Of a DNA stretch of 64,000 nt, positions 1 through 8,206 are shown piece by piece. The stretch comes from Nostoc parmelioides FACHB-3921 (lineage in GTDB: Bacteria; Cyanobacteriota; Cyanobacteriia; Cyanobacteriales; Nostocaceae). The translations under genes were made by a program, and so were the position numbers. Every line of letters begins with the position of its first letter. Position 1 is the first letter of the stretch. The notes beneath the pieces were generated by a model, which had not been told where the DNA came from, made no database searches, and worked only from the letters and a program-made list of their open reading frames with translations. The DNA is taken from positions 90,352 to 154,351 of the forward strand of contig NZ_JACJQL010000011.1 of assembly GCF_014696625.1 (NCBI RefSeq). Direction: 5' to 3'.

Positions 1-1
1 G

Positions 2-196
2 CAATTGGGTTTAGGAAAATCAGCAGTCGCAGTTTCTGGAACTCGCCAATTAACTAAACAGGATATGAAACTGAATGATGCTTTACCTCATATAGAAGTA
101 GATTCGGAAACATACCAAGTCAGGGCAGATGGGGAATTGTTAACTTGTGAACCTGCAACAGTGTTACCAATGGCGCAGAGGTATTTTTTATTTTAA
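2..196 (+). CDS. ureC: Urease alpha subunit, C-terminal end (partial)
   Basis: Only the last 64 codons lie in the window; the frame is open from the left edge. The segment ends in the family's hallmark tail [18 protein letters not shown] and carries the preceding D-x-E-T-Y-x-V-R-A-D-G-E-L block typical of UreC. Urease alpha holds the nickel active site that hydrolyses urea to ammonia and carbamate, but the metal-binding residues lie upstream of this window. Other urease structural genes probably precede it. No intact gene follows closely: a decayed toxin-antitoxin pair lies just downstream. Confidence 0.95.
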   Translation, partial: QLGLGKSAVAVSGTRQLTKQDMKLNDALPHIEVDSETYQVRADGELLTCEPATVLPMAQRYFLF

Positions 197-268
197 AGCG
201 TTAATTCTTTTAGAGTTTTACTATTAGCTGAAATTTTGTTTTGGAGTTATGTTCAAAGAGTTAAACCG

Positions 269-502
269 ACAGTTAAACTCGAAAGTAATGCGACCTTTTA
301 AGAAAAAATTGTTACAGATGAAGCAATGAATCCAGTAGCTGTTTTGATTGATTATCAAGATTGGCAACAAATAGAAAAAATTCTAGAGACTTATCAATTA
401 CAGGAGAGTCAAGACTTCAACATTAACAAGTATTCCGGTGTTATAAAACTGAAGCAATATCCTTTAGAGTATCAGCAGAATATTAAGAATGAATGGACTT
501 GA
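269..502 (+). pseudogene. Remnant of a Phd/AbrB-like antitoxin gene
   Basis: One frame reads T-V-K-L-E-S-N-A-T-F, then a TAA at 299-301, then about 66 further codons containing NPVAVLIDYQDWQQIEKIL, a pattern common in small cyanobacterial antitoxins of type II systems. No clear start codon precedes the TAA. A CAA-to-TAA change would explain the stop. The open part ends at 500-502 and overlaps the start of the toxin remnant at 493, an overlap normal for such pairs. The antitoxin assignment is inferred from this motif and from the neighbour. An internal ATG at 326 could still give a shortened product. Confidence 0.55.
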
Positions 503-642
503 CACAAGCCTTATTTTTGTTAGATACAAATGTAATCTTGTATTTATATAGTTTTTATCAATTCCATCAAATTTTTAATTGCCAGATTGTTGATAGGGAG
601 CTATCCTACTCTACGGAAGAGTCAAGCCTCATATTTAGCTAA
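493..642 (+). pseudogene. Remnant of a PIN-domain (VapC-like) toxin gene
   Basis: The frame opens with ATG at 493, inside the antitoxin remnant, and reads LFLLDTNVILYLY, the first acidic motif of PIN-domain ribonucleases (D-T-N-V-I). After that the similarity breaks, and a later piece (E-L-S-Y-S-T-E-E) resembles the E-L-L-S-Y region of these toxins. The product would be only 49 residues against about 130 to 140 for a full PIN toxin. Internal deletions therefore appear to have destroyed it. The call rests on two short motifs plus the overlapping partner. Confidence 0.55.
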
Positions 643-689
643 GTACTTGCTAATAAAAAAATCCCTATTACTCTATACTTTGGCATCCC

Positions 690-1871
690 ATGAGTTTACA
701 AACTGCTCAATCTGGAAAAATTCTAGTTGTTGATGATTCTCCAGATAACGTGTTTTTGATTAAAACCATTCTAGAGGAAGAAGGTTATACAGTTAGTACC
801 GCCGAAAATGGCATTTCAGCATTAGCAGTACTGCAAGCATCCCCTTGTGATTTGGTGCTGTTGGATTTAATGATGCCAGGGATGGATGGTTATGAAGTCA
901 CCAGGCGAGTGCGCGGGGAGATGAATTTGCAGCAATACATCCCCATCTTGCTGATTACCGCCCATGATGCCCCAAATGTGGCGCATGGATTAGATTTGGG
1001 TGCTGATGATTTTATTCGTAAACCCGTCACAGTGGACGAATTACTGGCAAGAGTGCGATCGCTTCTCCGTTTAAAGCATAGTATGGACGAACGAGACGAA
1101 ATAGCTCGCCAGCGCGAAGATTTTGTCTCTCGTCTCACCCACGATTTGCGTACCCCCTTAGTAGCTGCTGATCGGATGCTGGCACTATTTCAACAAGGTG
1201 CTTTGGGAAATTTATCACCGCAAATGCAGGAGGTAATCACCATCATGGCGCGGAGTAATATCAACTTACTGTCGATGGTGAATACTTTATTAGAAGTTTA
1301 TCGCTTTGAAGCTGGTCGCAAAACCTTGGCATTTCAACCAGTAAATCTTAGCCAATTATTAAATGAGGTGATTGCAGAACTAACACCCTTGGCTCAAGAA
1401 AAAAACTTGGCAATTAATAGCGATTTTGGCGACACATCAACACCAAATATACCAGGCGATGGCATTCCGTCCACCGTAGGCGATCGCTTAGAGTTACATC
1501 GCTTATTTACCAACCTTATCGGTAATGCCATCAAATTTACCGCCTCTGGCTCAGTAACTATCCGCCTTAAAGCCATCATATTAAATAATCAACAAGATTT
1601 TTCTGAACCTTCCCTACCTTCTACCAACGGTGACTATATACAAGTTGAAATAGCCGATACAGGCGCAGGTATTCCATTAGAAGAACACGCCACATTATTT
1701 GAAAGATTTCGTCAAGGGAATCATAAAATCTCCGGTAGTGGTCTAGGCTTGTATCTTTCTCGGCGCATTGTTGAGGCTCATCACGGTAAAATAGTAGTTA
1801 ATTCAGAGTTAGGCAAAGGCAGTGTTTTTGTCGTTAGTTTACCTATTCAAATAGTAGGTAAAGCAGACTAG
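690..1871 (+). CDS. Response regulator-sensor histidine kinase hybrid
   Basis: A 393-residue soluble signalling protein. An N-terminal receiver domain (about 10-127) has the acidic pair D15-D16, phospho-acceptor D59 in LLDLMMPGMDG, and K111. A short linker leads to a HisKA dimerisation helix with H151 in LTHDLRTPL. A HATPase_c domain follows (about 265-388) with the N box around N275/N279, the G1 box DTGAGIP (323-329) and the G2 box GSGLGL (349-354). There is no membrane segment or sensor domain, so the input probably comes from a partner kinase phosphorylating the receiver, as in other REC-HisKA cyanobacterial proteins. No cognate output regulator is adjacent. The ATG at 690 has no clear Shine-Dalgarno. 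Confidence 0.9.
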   Translation: MSLQTAQSGKILVVDDSPDNVFLIKTILEEEGYTVSTAENGISALAVLQASPCDLVLLDLMMPGMDGYEVTRRVRGEMNLQQYIPILLITAHDAPNVAHGLDLGADDFIRKPVTVDELLARVRSLLRLKHSMDERDEIARQREDFVSRLTHDLRTPLVAADRMLALFQQGALGNLSPQMQEVITIMARSNINLLSMVNTLLEVYRFEAGRKTLAFQPVNLSQLLNEVIAELTPLAQEKNLAINSDFGDTSTPNIPGDGIPSTVGDRLELHRLFTNLIGNAIKFTASGSVTIRLKAIILNNQQDFSEPSLPSTNGDYIQVEIADTGAGIPLEEHATLFERFRQGNHKISGSGLGLYLSRRIVEAHHGKIVVNSELGKGSVFVVSLPIQIVGKAD

Positions 1872-1922
1872 ATGAAAATATTTTTAGAGTTTGAGAAAGT
1901 AGAAAATTAAGGGCTGGAAAAA

Positions 1923-3305
1923 ATGCTTACTATTGAAACATCAAAAATTAGGGAAATAATTCAACAACAACGTAATTTTTTTCAGACTGGACAAACTAAA
2001 AATATCAACTTCCGGCTGGAACAACTCAAAAAACTGAGAAAATTAGTTACTGATAATAAAACAGCAATAACTAAGGCATTAAAAGCGGATTTAAACAAAT
2101 CGGAATACGAAGCTTACTTTGCCGAGATTGGTGTCATTAAAGAAATTGATTACGCCATAAAAAATCTGAAAAATTGGTCTAAGCCTAAAAAAGCAGATGT
2201 TCCCCTAGATTTCTTTTCTTATTCAGCGCGAATTTATCCAGAACCACTAGGAGTTGTTTTAATTATTTGCCCTTGGAATTATCCATTCGGATTAATAATT
2301 TCACCGTTAGTAGGGGCGATCGCTGCCGGAAACTGTGCCATTATCAAACCTTCAGAACTTGCACCTCATACCTCTAATTTAGTAGCAGACCTGATTAGTA
2401 AATATTTTCCCAGCGAGTATCTTGCAGTAGTAGAAGGTGGCGCAGAAACTAGCCAAGAGTTACTAACCGAAAAGTTCGATCATATATTTTTTACTGGTGG
2501 AACAGCCATAGGCAAAATTGTGATGGAAGCCGCCGCCAAACATCTCACACCAGTTACTTTAGAGTTGGGTGGTAAAAGTCCTTGCATTGTTGATAGTGAG
2601 ATTCATCTCGAATATACAGCTAAACGCATTGCTTGGGGCAAATTCATTAACGCCGGACAAACCTGCATCGCCCCTGATTATCTTTTAGTTAATCAGAAAA
2701 TTAAAAAAGATTTAATTGCTACCATACAAAAAAATCTCCAAGAATTTTATGGCGACAACCCAATCGATAGCCCTGATTATGGGAGAATTATTAGCCATAA
2801 ACATTTTGAGCGTTTAGCTAAATTTCTCAACAATGGTCAAGTCATTGTTGGTGGGGAAACGAACTATGAGGATAAATATATTGCTCCCACCTTACTAGAT
2901 AACGTTTCTTTGACAGATCCTGTGATGCAGGAAGAAATTTTTGGGCCGATTTTACCTGTGATTGAATACACAGATATAAAAGATGCGATCGCCCTCATTA
3001 ATTCTCAACCAAAACCCCTGGCTTTATACATATTTTCCCAAAATAAAGACCTACAACAACAAATTCTGCAAGAAACCTCATCGGGTGGAGTGTGTATTAA
3101 CGACACAATTATGCACGTGGGTGTTTCATCTTTACCCTTTGGTGGTGTAGGCGATAGCGGTATCGGTAGCTATCATGGTAAAGCCAGCTTTGACACATTT
3201 TCCCATTACAAGAGTGTCTTGAAAAATGCCTTCTGGCTAGACCTAGATTGGCGTTATGCACCCTACAAAGATAAATTATCTTTACTCAAACGAATGATGA
3301 AGTAG
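1923..3305 (+). CDS. NAD(P)-dependent aldehyde dehydrogenase, class-3 type
   Basis: A 460-residue enzyme of the ALDH superfamily, predicted to oxidise aldehydes (in this clade often fatty or other long-chain aldehydes) to carboxylates. Visible landmarks are ICPWNYP (115-121), IIKPSE with cofactor-binding K142, the glycine motif FFTGGTAIG, general base E214 in LELGGKSP, nucleophile C248 in NAGQTCIAPDY and the late EIFGPILPV block. Its length and lack of an N-terminal extension fit the short class-3/fatty-aldehyde group. It starts 51 bp after the kinase gene on the same strand and could be cotranscribed, although the two have no obvious functional link. The substrate cannot be read from sequence. 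Confidence 0.9.
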   Translation: MLTIETSKIREIIQQQRNFFQTGQTKNINFRLEQLKKLRKLVTDNKTAITKALKADLNKSEYEAYFAEIGVIKEIDYAIKNLKNWSKPKKADVPLDFFSYSARIYPEPLGVVLIICPWNYPFGLIISPLVGAIAAGNCAIIKPSELAPHTSNLVADLISKYFPSEYLAVVEGGAETSQELLTEKFDHIFFTGGTAIGKIVMEAAAKHLTPVTLELGGKSPCIVDSEIHLEYTAKRIAWGKFINAGQTCIAPDYLLVNQKIKKDLIATIQKNLQEFYGDNPIDSPDYGRIISHKHFERLAKFLNNGQVIVGGETNYEDKYIAPTLLDNVSLTDPVMQEEIFGPILPVIEYTDIKDAIALINSQPKPLALYIFSQNKDLQQQILQETSSGGVCINDTIMHVGVSSLPFGGVGDSGIGSYHGKASFDTFSHYKSVLKNAFWLDLDWRYAPYKDKLSLLKRMMK

Positions 3306-3490
3306 GGGATTGGGAGCAAAAAAGTTAAAAGTAAGAAGTAAAAAGGTAAAAGATTTTTCCTTTTTACTTTTGCTTTGAACTAGGGATTGGGGATTGGGAA
3401 ATTAGGAAATAGAAATTAAAATTCCTCACCCACAAAAGAATGAAGAATCTGGTAACGGCTAATACTCCCATTACCCATTACCCATTACCA
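3306..3490. repeat. Low-complexity repeat cluster with A/T-rich fold-back and heptamers
   Basis: This stretch between two converging genes holds GGGGATT-type heptamers (around 3381-3400), an imperfect fold-back of AAAAGG-rich and CCTTTT-rich arms (3320-3375), a 36-bp unit at 3420-3455 that recurs at 51485-51520, and tandem CCCATTA copies (3466-3490). The same families recur elsewhere in the window. No coding potential is visible. Confidence 0.6.
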
Positions 3491-3498
3491 ATCCTCAA

Positions 3499-4089
3499 TC
3501 AACTATATCTTTCTTCTTCCCAAGGTTCACCACGACGATGGTAGCCATTGCGTTCCCAAAAACCTAATTCTTCCTTATCAAGAAACTCCAGTCCATTAAT
3601 CCACTTGGCACTTTTCCAGGCGTAGAGGTGAGGTACAACTAGACGCATCGGCCCGCCATGTTCTGAGGGTAGGTCTTCACCAAATAATTTAAAAGCGAAA
3701 AAATTCTCTTCCCTGACAAAATCTGCCATTGCGATATTTGTGGTGTAACCGCCATAGCAATGTTCCATGATATGAGCAGCCTTAGAGTCTACCTCAATCA
3801 GACTCATAAAATCTGTTACCTTAATCCCCGTCCACTTGACATCAAGCTTAGACCAACGGGTTACACAATGAAAGTCGGCTGTAAATTCATGATGAGGTAA
3901 ATTCATGAAATCAGACCAAGTAAACGCAGCTGGTTTTACCAAACCCCAAACCCGAAACTCCCAACCTTCCAAACTAACTTTAGGCGCTGCACCATAAGTT
4001 AATACAGGAAAACCCTTAGCTAAATGTTGTCCAGGGGGAACGCGATCGCTATTTTCTTGGTCTGGTTTTTGAAAAAATTTTCCTAGCAT
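3499..4089 (-). CDS. Sulfite oxidase-like molybdopterin-binding oxidoreductase
   Basis: A 196-residue protein consisting of the oxidoreductase molybdopterin-binding domain found in sulfite oxidases and YedY/MsrP. The conserved cysteine that ligates molybdenum is probably C75 in DFHCVTRWS. Downstream are W-x-G-(I/V)-K and the GGPMRLVVPHLYAWKSAKW region, which bind the pterin. There is no heme b5 domain, no dimerisation domain and no Tat signal, so it is a minimal soluble form that must take electrons from or give them to a separate partner. Substrate is unknown; sulfite, sulfoxides or other oxoanions are possible. It begins at ATG 4089 and is transcribed alone, converging on the aldehyde dehydrogenase. 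Confidence 0.82.
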   Translation of the reverse strand: MLGKFFQKPDQENSDRVPPGQHLAKGFPVLTYGAAPKVSLEGWEFRVWGLVKPAAFTWSDFMNLPHHEFTADFHCVTRWSKLDVKWTGIKVTDFMSLIEVDSKAAHIMEHCYGGYTTNIAMADFVREENFFAFKLFGEDLPSEHGGPMRLVVPHLYAWKSAKWINGLEFLDKEELGFWERNGYHRRGEPWEEERYS

Positions 4090-4279
4090 AGTTATATAAC
4101 AATCAAAAATAGAGATATGACTCGGCTTAAAAATATGACAAACTTTATTGAAAGCAATACTAAATTAATATTTACCCTACAAATACTTACAAATATTAAT
4201 TTTGTTAAACACTAAAAAATTAAGAGCTAAAGATAACTTACGCTGTAGATCATTATTTGATCATCAGTCATGGGTGAAA

Positions 4280-4324
4280 GGTAATGGGTAATAGGTTCTG
4301 CCAATTACTCATTACCTATTTTTT
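4280..4324. terminator. Hairpin downstream of rpmF
   Basis: A 13-bp stem with one mismatch (4280-4292 with 4304-4316) encloses an 11-base loop and is flanked by a T run on the + side. It lies directly after the rpmF stop on the minus strand, where its trailing T tract is short. It could end rpmF transcription, or it may be a member of the GGTAATGGGTAAT repeat class seen at 3466-3490. Confidence 0.4.
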
Positions 4325-4497
4325 TATTCTTCTTCGTCTTCTTCTTCCGCAGTAGGATAGACAAATGTAGAACGTCCAGTCAAAATTGATTTACCCAAAG
4401 AAAGAGCTTTTTGCGCTTCCACAGCAGCCTTGTGTCTCCAGGTAGCTCGACGTTTATCTCGTTTTGATTTAGATGTTTTCTTCTTAGGAACAGCCAT
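4324..4497 (-). CDS. rpmF: 50S ribosomal protein L32
   Basis: The 57-residue product starts [18 protein letters not shown], the signature of bacterial L32, and ends in a very acidic tail (E-E-E-D-E-E-E) usual in cyanobacterial forms. I place the start at the ATG at 4497: an in-frame start nine codons upstream would add residues not found in L32. The protein lacks the zinc-binding cysteines of some L32 paralogues, so it is the C-minus type. It assembles near the exit region of the large ribosomal subunit. It appears to be a single-gene unit. Confidence 0.97.
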   Translation of the reverse strand: MAVPKKKTSKSKRDKRRATWRHKAAVEAQKALSLGKSILTGRSTFVYPTAEEEDEEE

Positions 4498-4574
4498 GAT
4501 AGCCGATATCGCAATTCTTGACAACCTTTCTATTCTAAGCGATCGCTTGGCTAAGTCAAATGGAAAAGTTTCAG

Positions 4575-4690
4575 AGATTCGTCATTAGTCAATAGTCAAT
4601 GGTCAATTGTCATTAGTCATTAGTCATTCTTCTTCGCCTCCCCTGCTCCCCCTGCCCCCTGCTCCCTTGCCTCTTACTACACCCCTAATT
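4575..4690. repeat. Tandem GTCAATA/GTCATTA heptamer-like repeats and C-rich tract
   Basis: Imperfect copies of a 7-base unit (GTCATTA, GTCAATA, GTCAATG) run from about 4580 to 4628. They are followed by a CCCCTGC/CCCTTGCC tract (4637-4675). Both classes occur in other intergenic spaces here (12725, 18690, 20256, 23460, 46570, 58860). Confidence 0.65.
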
Positions 4691-4692
4691 AT

Positions 4693-5241
4693 TCACTTTG
4701 GTGGCTGATTGGCGGGTTCTACTATTGGTTGTGGGGACGGGGATGGGGTTGCTGAGGGAATAGTGACGGCGGCGGCTGGGTTGGGATTGCTTTGTGGCTG
4801 TTCAAAAAATAAGAGCGATCGCGCGCTTTTGAAATAAGTTGCCCAACGTTGCGGATCAGGACGGGTGCGCCATTGCTGACGGCTGACATCTAAGGCTAAC
4901 ACTGGTGCGATCGCTCCATTACTTTGTACGGAAATGATCACGGAAATATCTGTTACTAAGATATCTTGATCAAAGCTCCTTTGTGCAGCTGTTCTGGCAG
5001 TCATTTCTGCCCTGCGTAATATCGTTTCGTAGGCTTCATCAGGTAATCTGTCGATAGTCAAGTCCACTCTGGCAGTGTAAGCACGGACAATTTGCGGGAA
5101 AACCAATTCTGTTACAAGCCATACAGGAACAGGAAATAAAAGCAAAAAGATTAACGGAAATGTCCGGATTTTTTTGTCAATTTGGCTAATAACTTTAAAG
5201 GGAATGATTGATGATAGTGAGTGAGTACTACTCTTAGTCAT
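4693..5241 (-). CDS. Conserved-looking single-pass membrane protein of unknown function
   Basis: I do not recognise the family. The 182-residue product has one hydrophobic segment at about 28-50 (FPLIFLLLFPVPVWLVTELV), then an extracytoplasmic region of about 100 residues containing the Y-E-T-I-L-R-R-A-E and D-I-x-V-I-I-S-V pattern, and a Pro/Ser/Asn-rich C-terminal tail that looks disordered. The start at ATG 5241 is supported by an AAGGAG about ten bases upstream. It is divergent from the caspase-like gene at 5439, with a hairpin in the shared upstream region. A role at the cell envelope is only inferred from topology. Confidence 0.6.
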   Translation of the reverse strand: MTKSSTHSLSSIIPFKVISQIDKKIRTFPLIFLLLFPVPVWLVTELVFPQIVRAYTARVDLTIDRLPDEAYETILRRAEMTARTAAQRSFDQDILVTDISVIISVQSNGAIAPVLALDVSRQQWRTRPDPQRWATYFKSARSLLFFEQPQSNPNPAAAVTIPSATPSPSPQPIVEPANQPPK

Positions 5242-5367
5242 AACCTGATAACTCCTTAATTGAGGTTCTGTAATTTGAATAACTCAAGAAAATTTCCCGA
5301 AAGTGGAAGTAATAAAAAATACGTATCTTTAATGACTCAATGAGAATCTCCTAGACTATTAGACATA

Positions 5368-5398
5368 GGTTAGCTTTGTTTTTTCAGCAAAGCCAACC
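5368..5398. promoter_or_regulatory. Hairpin in divergent upstream region
   Basis: GGTTAGCTTTG (5368-5378) pairs with CAAAGCCAACC (5388-5398) with one A-C mismatch and a nine-base loop. It lies about 40 bp before the ATG at 5439 and 125 bp before the opposite gene at 5241. It could be an operator-like palindrome, a leader structure or a repeat; the sequence alone does not decide. Confidence 0.35.
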
Positions 5399-5438
5399 GC
5401 AATTTTAGGCAAGCACACAACAACCTACAAAGAGCGGG

Positions 5439-7388
5439 ATGGCAAACTACTGGGCGATCGCCATAGGCGTTAATCAATATCAATTATTTCAACCTTTACG
5501 TTGCGCCCAAGCCGATGCCGAGGCGCTAAAGGACTTTTTGGTTCACCAAGCAGGTTTTGTCAACCAACGCTGCTTGCTGATGACGGATACATCGCCACCA
5601 ATTGACGATAGAGATACTTATCCAACTAAAGAAAATATATTGCTGTTGCTAGAAGACTTAGCCGCAGCCTGTTGGCAACCAGAAGACCATTTATGGTTCT
5701 TCTTTAGCGGTTATGGGGTTAATTACAACGGCAGAGATTATTTAATGCCCACAGAAGGCGACCCCAAACTGGTAGAAGAAACTGGTATAGAAGTGCGATC
5801 GCTGATGCAAAGTTTGCAGCTAGCTAACCTCAATGTTTTGCTGCTGTTTGATATCAACCGTGCTTCTGCAAGCCTTGGGGATACTCCCGTAGGTAAAGAA
5901 ATTATCGAACTAGCCGAAGAACTACAACTAGCCACCATTCTTTCCTGTCAGCCAGACCAGTTTTCTCAAGAAAGTAGAGAGCTAGGCCACGGCATATTTA
6001 CAGGTGCATTATTATCAGCCTTGCGTTCTGGTTACGGCAGTAATTTAGGGGAACTAGAAAAATACTTAAGTGTTTTGACTCCCGAATTATCTCAACATTA
6101 CTGGCGACCTACACAAAATCCTGTAGCCTTTATCCCCTTTGATGAACAGGAAATTTTACCCCCAGTAGCAACAACCAACAATCCTGAGGTAGAACTGAGC
6201 GCCGCCGTACCTAGTACCCTAGAACCTTCTGAAGCCGAACCTCTTATTTTTTCAGAAGAAAGTTTTGCTGTAGCCTTAACAGCACCATCCTTGGGAGAAT
6301 CCGCTAGAACAACCTCCAAGCCCCCAAAATTTGGGAAATGGGAAGATTCTCCCAGGCTAGAAACTAACGGTAATGGCAAATCACCTACTGTCACCTTAGA
6401 TAGACAGCCATTTCCCATAAATACTGACTTCCCCCAACCATACCAACCGCCAATACCCGACGAAGAAGAAACAGGCGGGAGGTTCATCCCCAATGCTCCC
6501 CAACCCTACATCTCTCGCCTACCTAGCAATAAGCCAGAGCCTCCATTATGGAGACAGTTTTTGCTGTGGGGAGGCGGAACTATGGTGGTTGTAGCGTTAA
6601 TTTCTATTATTCTCCTGCGTAATCAAGCCAGGGTTTTAAGAGCGAGACAGCAACCACCTACTGTTACCAGCGATTCACAAATCATCAAAACTCCCTCAAC
6701 TCCTCGTCCAGTCGCCAAGTTAGCTCCACTCAATCGACCAAAAAATCAATCAACTGCCCAAATTGCCCCTATTTCTGAATCAAAAAAACGTAATCAAGCC
6801 GTATTAGACCTAGCAAAAATGTCTTTGAGGCAAACTCAAGCTAGCGATCTCAGCTTGGCGATCGCCACTGCAAAGAAAATCAAACCCGGTGAACCACTCT
6901 ACGAACAAGCCCAGGAAAATATTAAGATTTGGACTCGGATGATTCTCGATTTAGCAGAAGGTCGCGCCAAACAAAGACAATATGCCAATGCGATCGCAGC
7001 TGCTAAATTAATTCCCAAGGACGAAACACTATATCCCCAAGCTCAAACCACAATTGCCCAGTGGCGCTCAGAAGCTAAACAATTCCTAGCTAATCAAACT
7101 CTGATAGATGCCGCCAACGCCTTAATTCAAGAAGGACAGGCTTCCACTTATAACCGTGCCATCGAAGTAGCCAAAAGAGTACCCCAAAGTCAACCAGGTT
7201 TTGATTTGGCACAAACATCTATTAATCAATGGAGTGAAAAAATTCTTGATCTCGCTAAAAATCGCGCCGATCAAGAAAATTTTAGTGCTGCAATCGCAAC
7301 TGCTACCTTAGTCCCAGAAGGAACGGCTGTCTACGAAGATGCTCAAGAAGCCATCCAGAAATGGAAAGCGAGGAAAAAGAGTCAATAG
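5439..7388 (+). CDS. Caspase-like (C14/orthocaspase) protein lacking the catalytic dyad
   Basis: A 649-residue protein. Residues 1-235 form a caspase-like p20 fold: MANYWAIAIGVNQY start, C-A-Q-A-D-A-E-A-L, and the strand FFFSGYG. Where active bacterial metacaspases have S-G-H-G and D-x-C, this protein has S90-G-Y92-G and D138-I-N140, so both His and Cys are replaced (Tyr/Asn). It is therefore probably not a protease. A Pro-rich linker (240-370) precedes a membrane helix at about 373-393. The C-terminal region (450-649) holds four copies of an A-I-x-x-A-x-x-(I/V) ... A-Q-x-x-I-x-x-W repeat, probably helical and extracytoplasmic. Tyr/Asn-type inactive orthocaspases are known in cyanobacteria. 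A scaffold or decoy role is an inference. Confidence 0.85.
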   Translation: MANYWAIAIGVNQYQLFQPLRCAQADAEALKDFLVHQAGFVNQRCLLMTDTSPPIDDRDTYPTKENILLLLEDLAAACWQPEDHLWFFFSGYGVNYNGRDYLMPTEGDPKLVEETGIEVRSLMQSLQLANLNVLLLFDINRASASLGDTPVGKEIIELAEELQLATILSCQPDQFSQESRELGHGIFTGALLSALRSGYGSNLGELEKYLSVLTPELSQHYWRPTQNPVAFIPFDEQEILPPVATTNNPEVELSAAVPSTLEPSEAEPLIFSEESFAVALTAPSLGESARTTSKPPKFGKWEDSPRLETNGNGKSPTVTLDRQPFPINTDFPQPYQPPIPDEEETGGRFIPNAPQPYISRLPSNKPEPPLWRQFLLWGGGTMVVVALISIILLRNQARVLRARQQPPTVTSDSQIIKTPSTPRPVAKLAPLNRPKNQSTAQIAPISESKKRNQAVLDLAKMSLRQTQASDLSLAIATAKKIKPGEPLYEQAQENIKIWTRMILDLAEGRAKQRQYANAIAAAKLIPKDETLYPQAQTTIAQWRSEAKQFLANQTLIDAANALIQEGQASTYNRAIEVAKRVPQSQPGFDLAQTSINQWSEKILDLAKNRADQENFSAAIATATLVPEGTAVYEDAQEAIQKWKARKKSQ

Positions 7389-7436
7389 TCCATAGTTCAA
7401 AACCTTCATTGTTAGCTTTTAACTATTGACCATTGA

Positions 7437-7814
7437 CTAACAATACCGTGATACATCCTCGCCGCATTCATCAGCCAAATAGCACAGCGCCCGGAAACGC
7501 AAGCTAACGACTTCTTCATATAGAGGGTTGAGTTTGCACAATGGCGGAATGTGCAGCAGAGTTTTGCCAAATAAATTAATGTCGCGTTCAAAGGGGCATT
7601 GAGCAGGAATTAGTTGACATAGGCGGTGAGCTAATAAGCGATCGCTCACTTCAATGCTATCTAAGTAGCGTCTTAAGGGTCTGAGAATGTCCCAACCTGA
7701 CCGAGACGGAGAAGTCTGCAACTGGGCTAAACGAGTATTGTTAACTTCTGTGTGACTTATCCAAACCCAGCTTGCAACCAAAAGCTTTTTTGTGGTATTA
7801 TCAAATACCTTCAT
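7437..7814 (-). CDS. Mo-dependent nitrogenase C-terminal domain protein
   Basis: A 125-residue protein whose second half contains PFERDINLFGKTLLHIPPL, C-K-L-N-P-L-Y-E-E and LRFRALCYLADECGEDVSRY, the conserved core of the family annotated as Mo-dependent nitrogenase C-terminus (PF06967), which occurs as small stand-alone proteins in cyanobacteria. It has no nitrogenase metal-cluster motifs and its biochemical role is unknown despite the name. The ATG at 7814 has a good AGAGG eight bases upstream. It is transcribed alone and converges with the caspase-like gene. No nif gene is nearby. Confidence 0.78.
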   Translation of the reverse strand: MKVFDNTTKKLLVASWVWISHTEVNNTRLAQLQTSPSRSGWDILRPLRRYLDSIEVSDRLLAHRLCQLIPAQCPFERDINLFGKTLLHIPPLCKLNPLYEEVVSLRFRALCYLADECGEDVSRYC

Positions 7815-8206
7815 GATTATGCCTCTTTTTTTATGAGGGTATTCATCTTTCCGATGAACTTATACAGTGTGATAACTAGCTTGTCGGGAAAAACGCTCAT
7901 TAAAAGCGATATAACGTTAATTTGGTAAAAGTACTGAAGCCAGAACACAACTTATTACTACGTCAAGTTAATCGCAATTTTCTCGGAAGTGGTAGTGTGA
8001 TCACCCGATCTTATTCATAACTTGACACAGTTTAAATTTTAGTGAAGACATCTATCGTTAGGTAGAGTTTGCGATAATCTTCACAAAGGTTAACACAAGT
8101 ATTTTTATTAGTAAAAGAATATTTACACGGAAATAGTTTTACTGTTGGCTAGGTAGTTTAGAAGCTATCTTTAGGTACCAGCACTGATAATAACGCATTA
8201 AAAACA
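7815..8206. other. Intergenic region between divergent genes
   Basis: These 392 bp separate the divergent genes at 7814 and 8207 and must hold both promoters. I see an AT-rich stretch and the 16-base motif TTTAGAAGCTATCTTT at 8157-8172, which recurs with one change at 20818-20833. No small gene is supported. Confidence 0.5.

Noticed and set aside
6098..6493. A 131-codon open frame antisense to the caspase-like gene
   Set aside because: It covers the low-complexity Pro/Ser linker of the real gene and has no recognisable domain.
7815..8206. CRP-like site TGTGATCAC
   Set aside because: The second half site does not match the TGTGA-N6-TCACA consensus at the right spacing.
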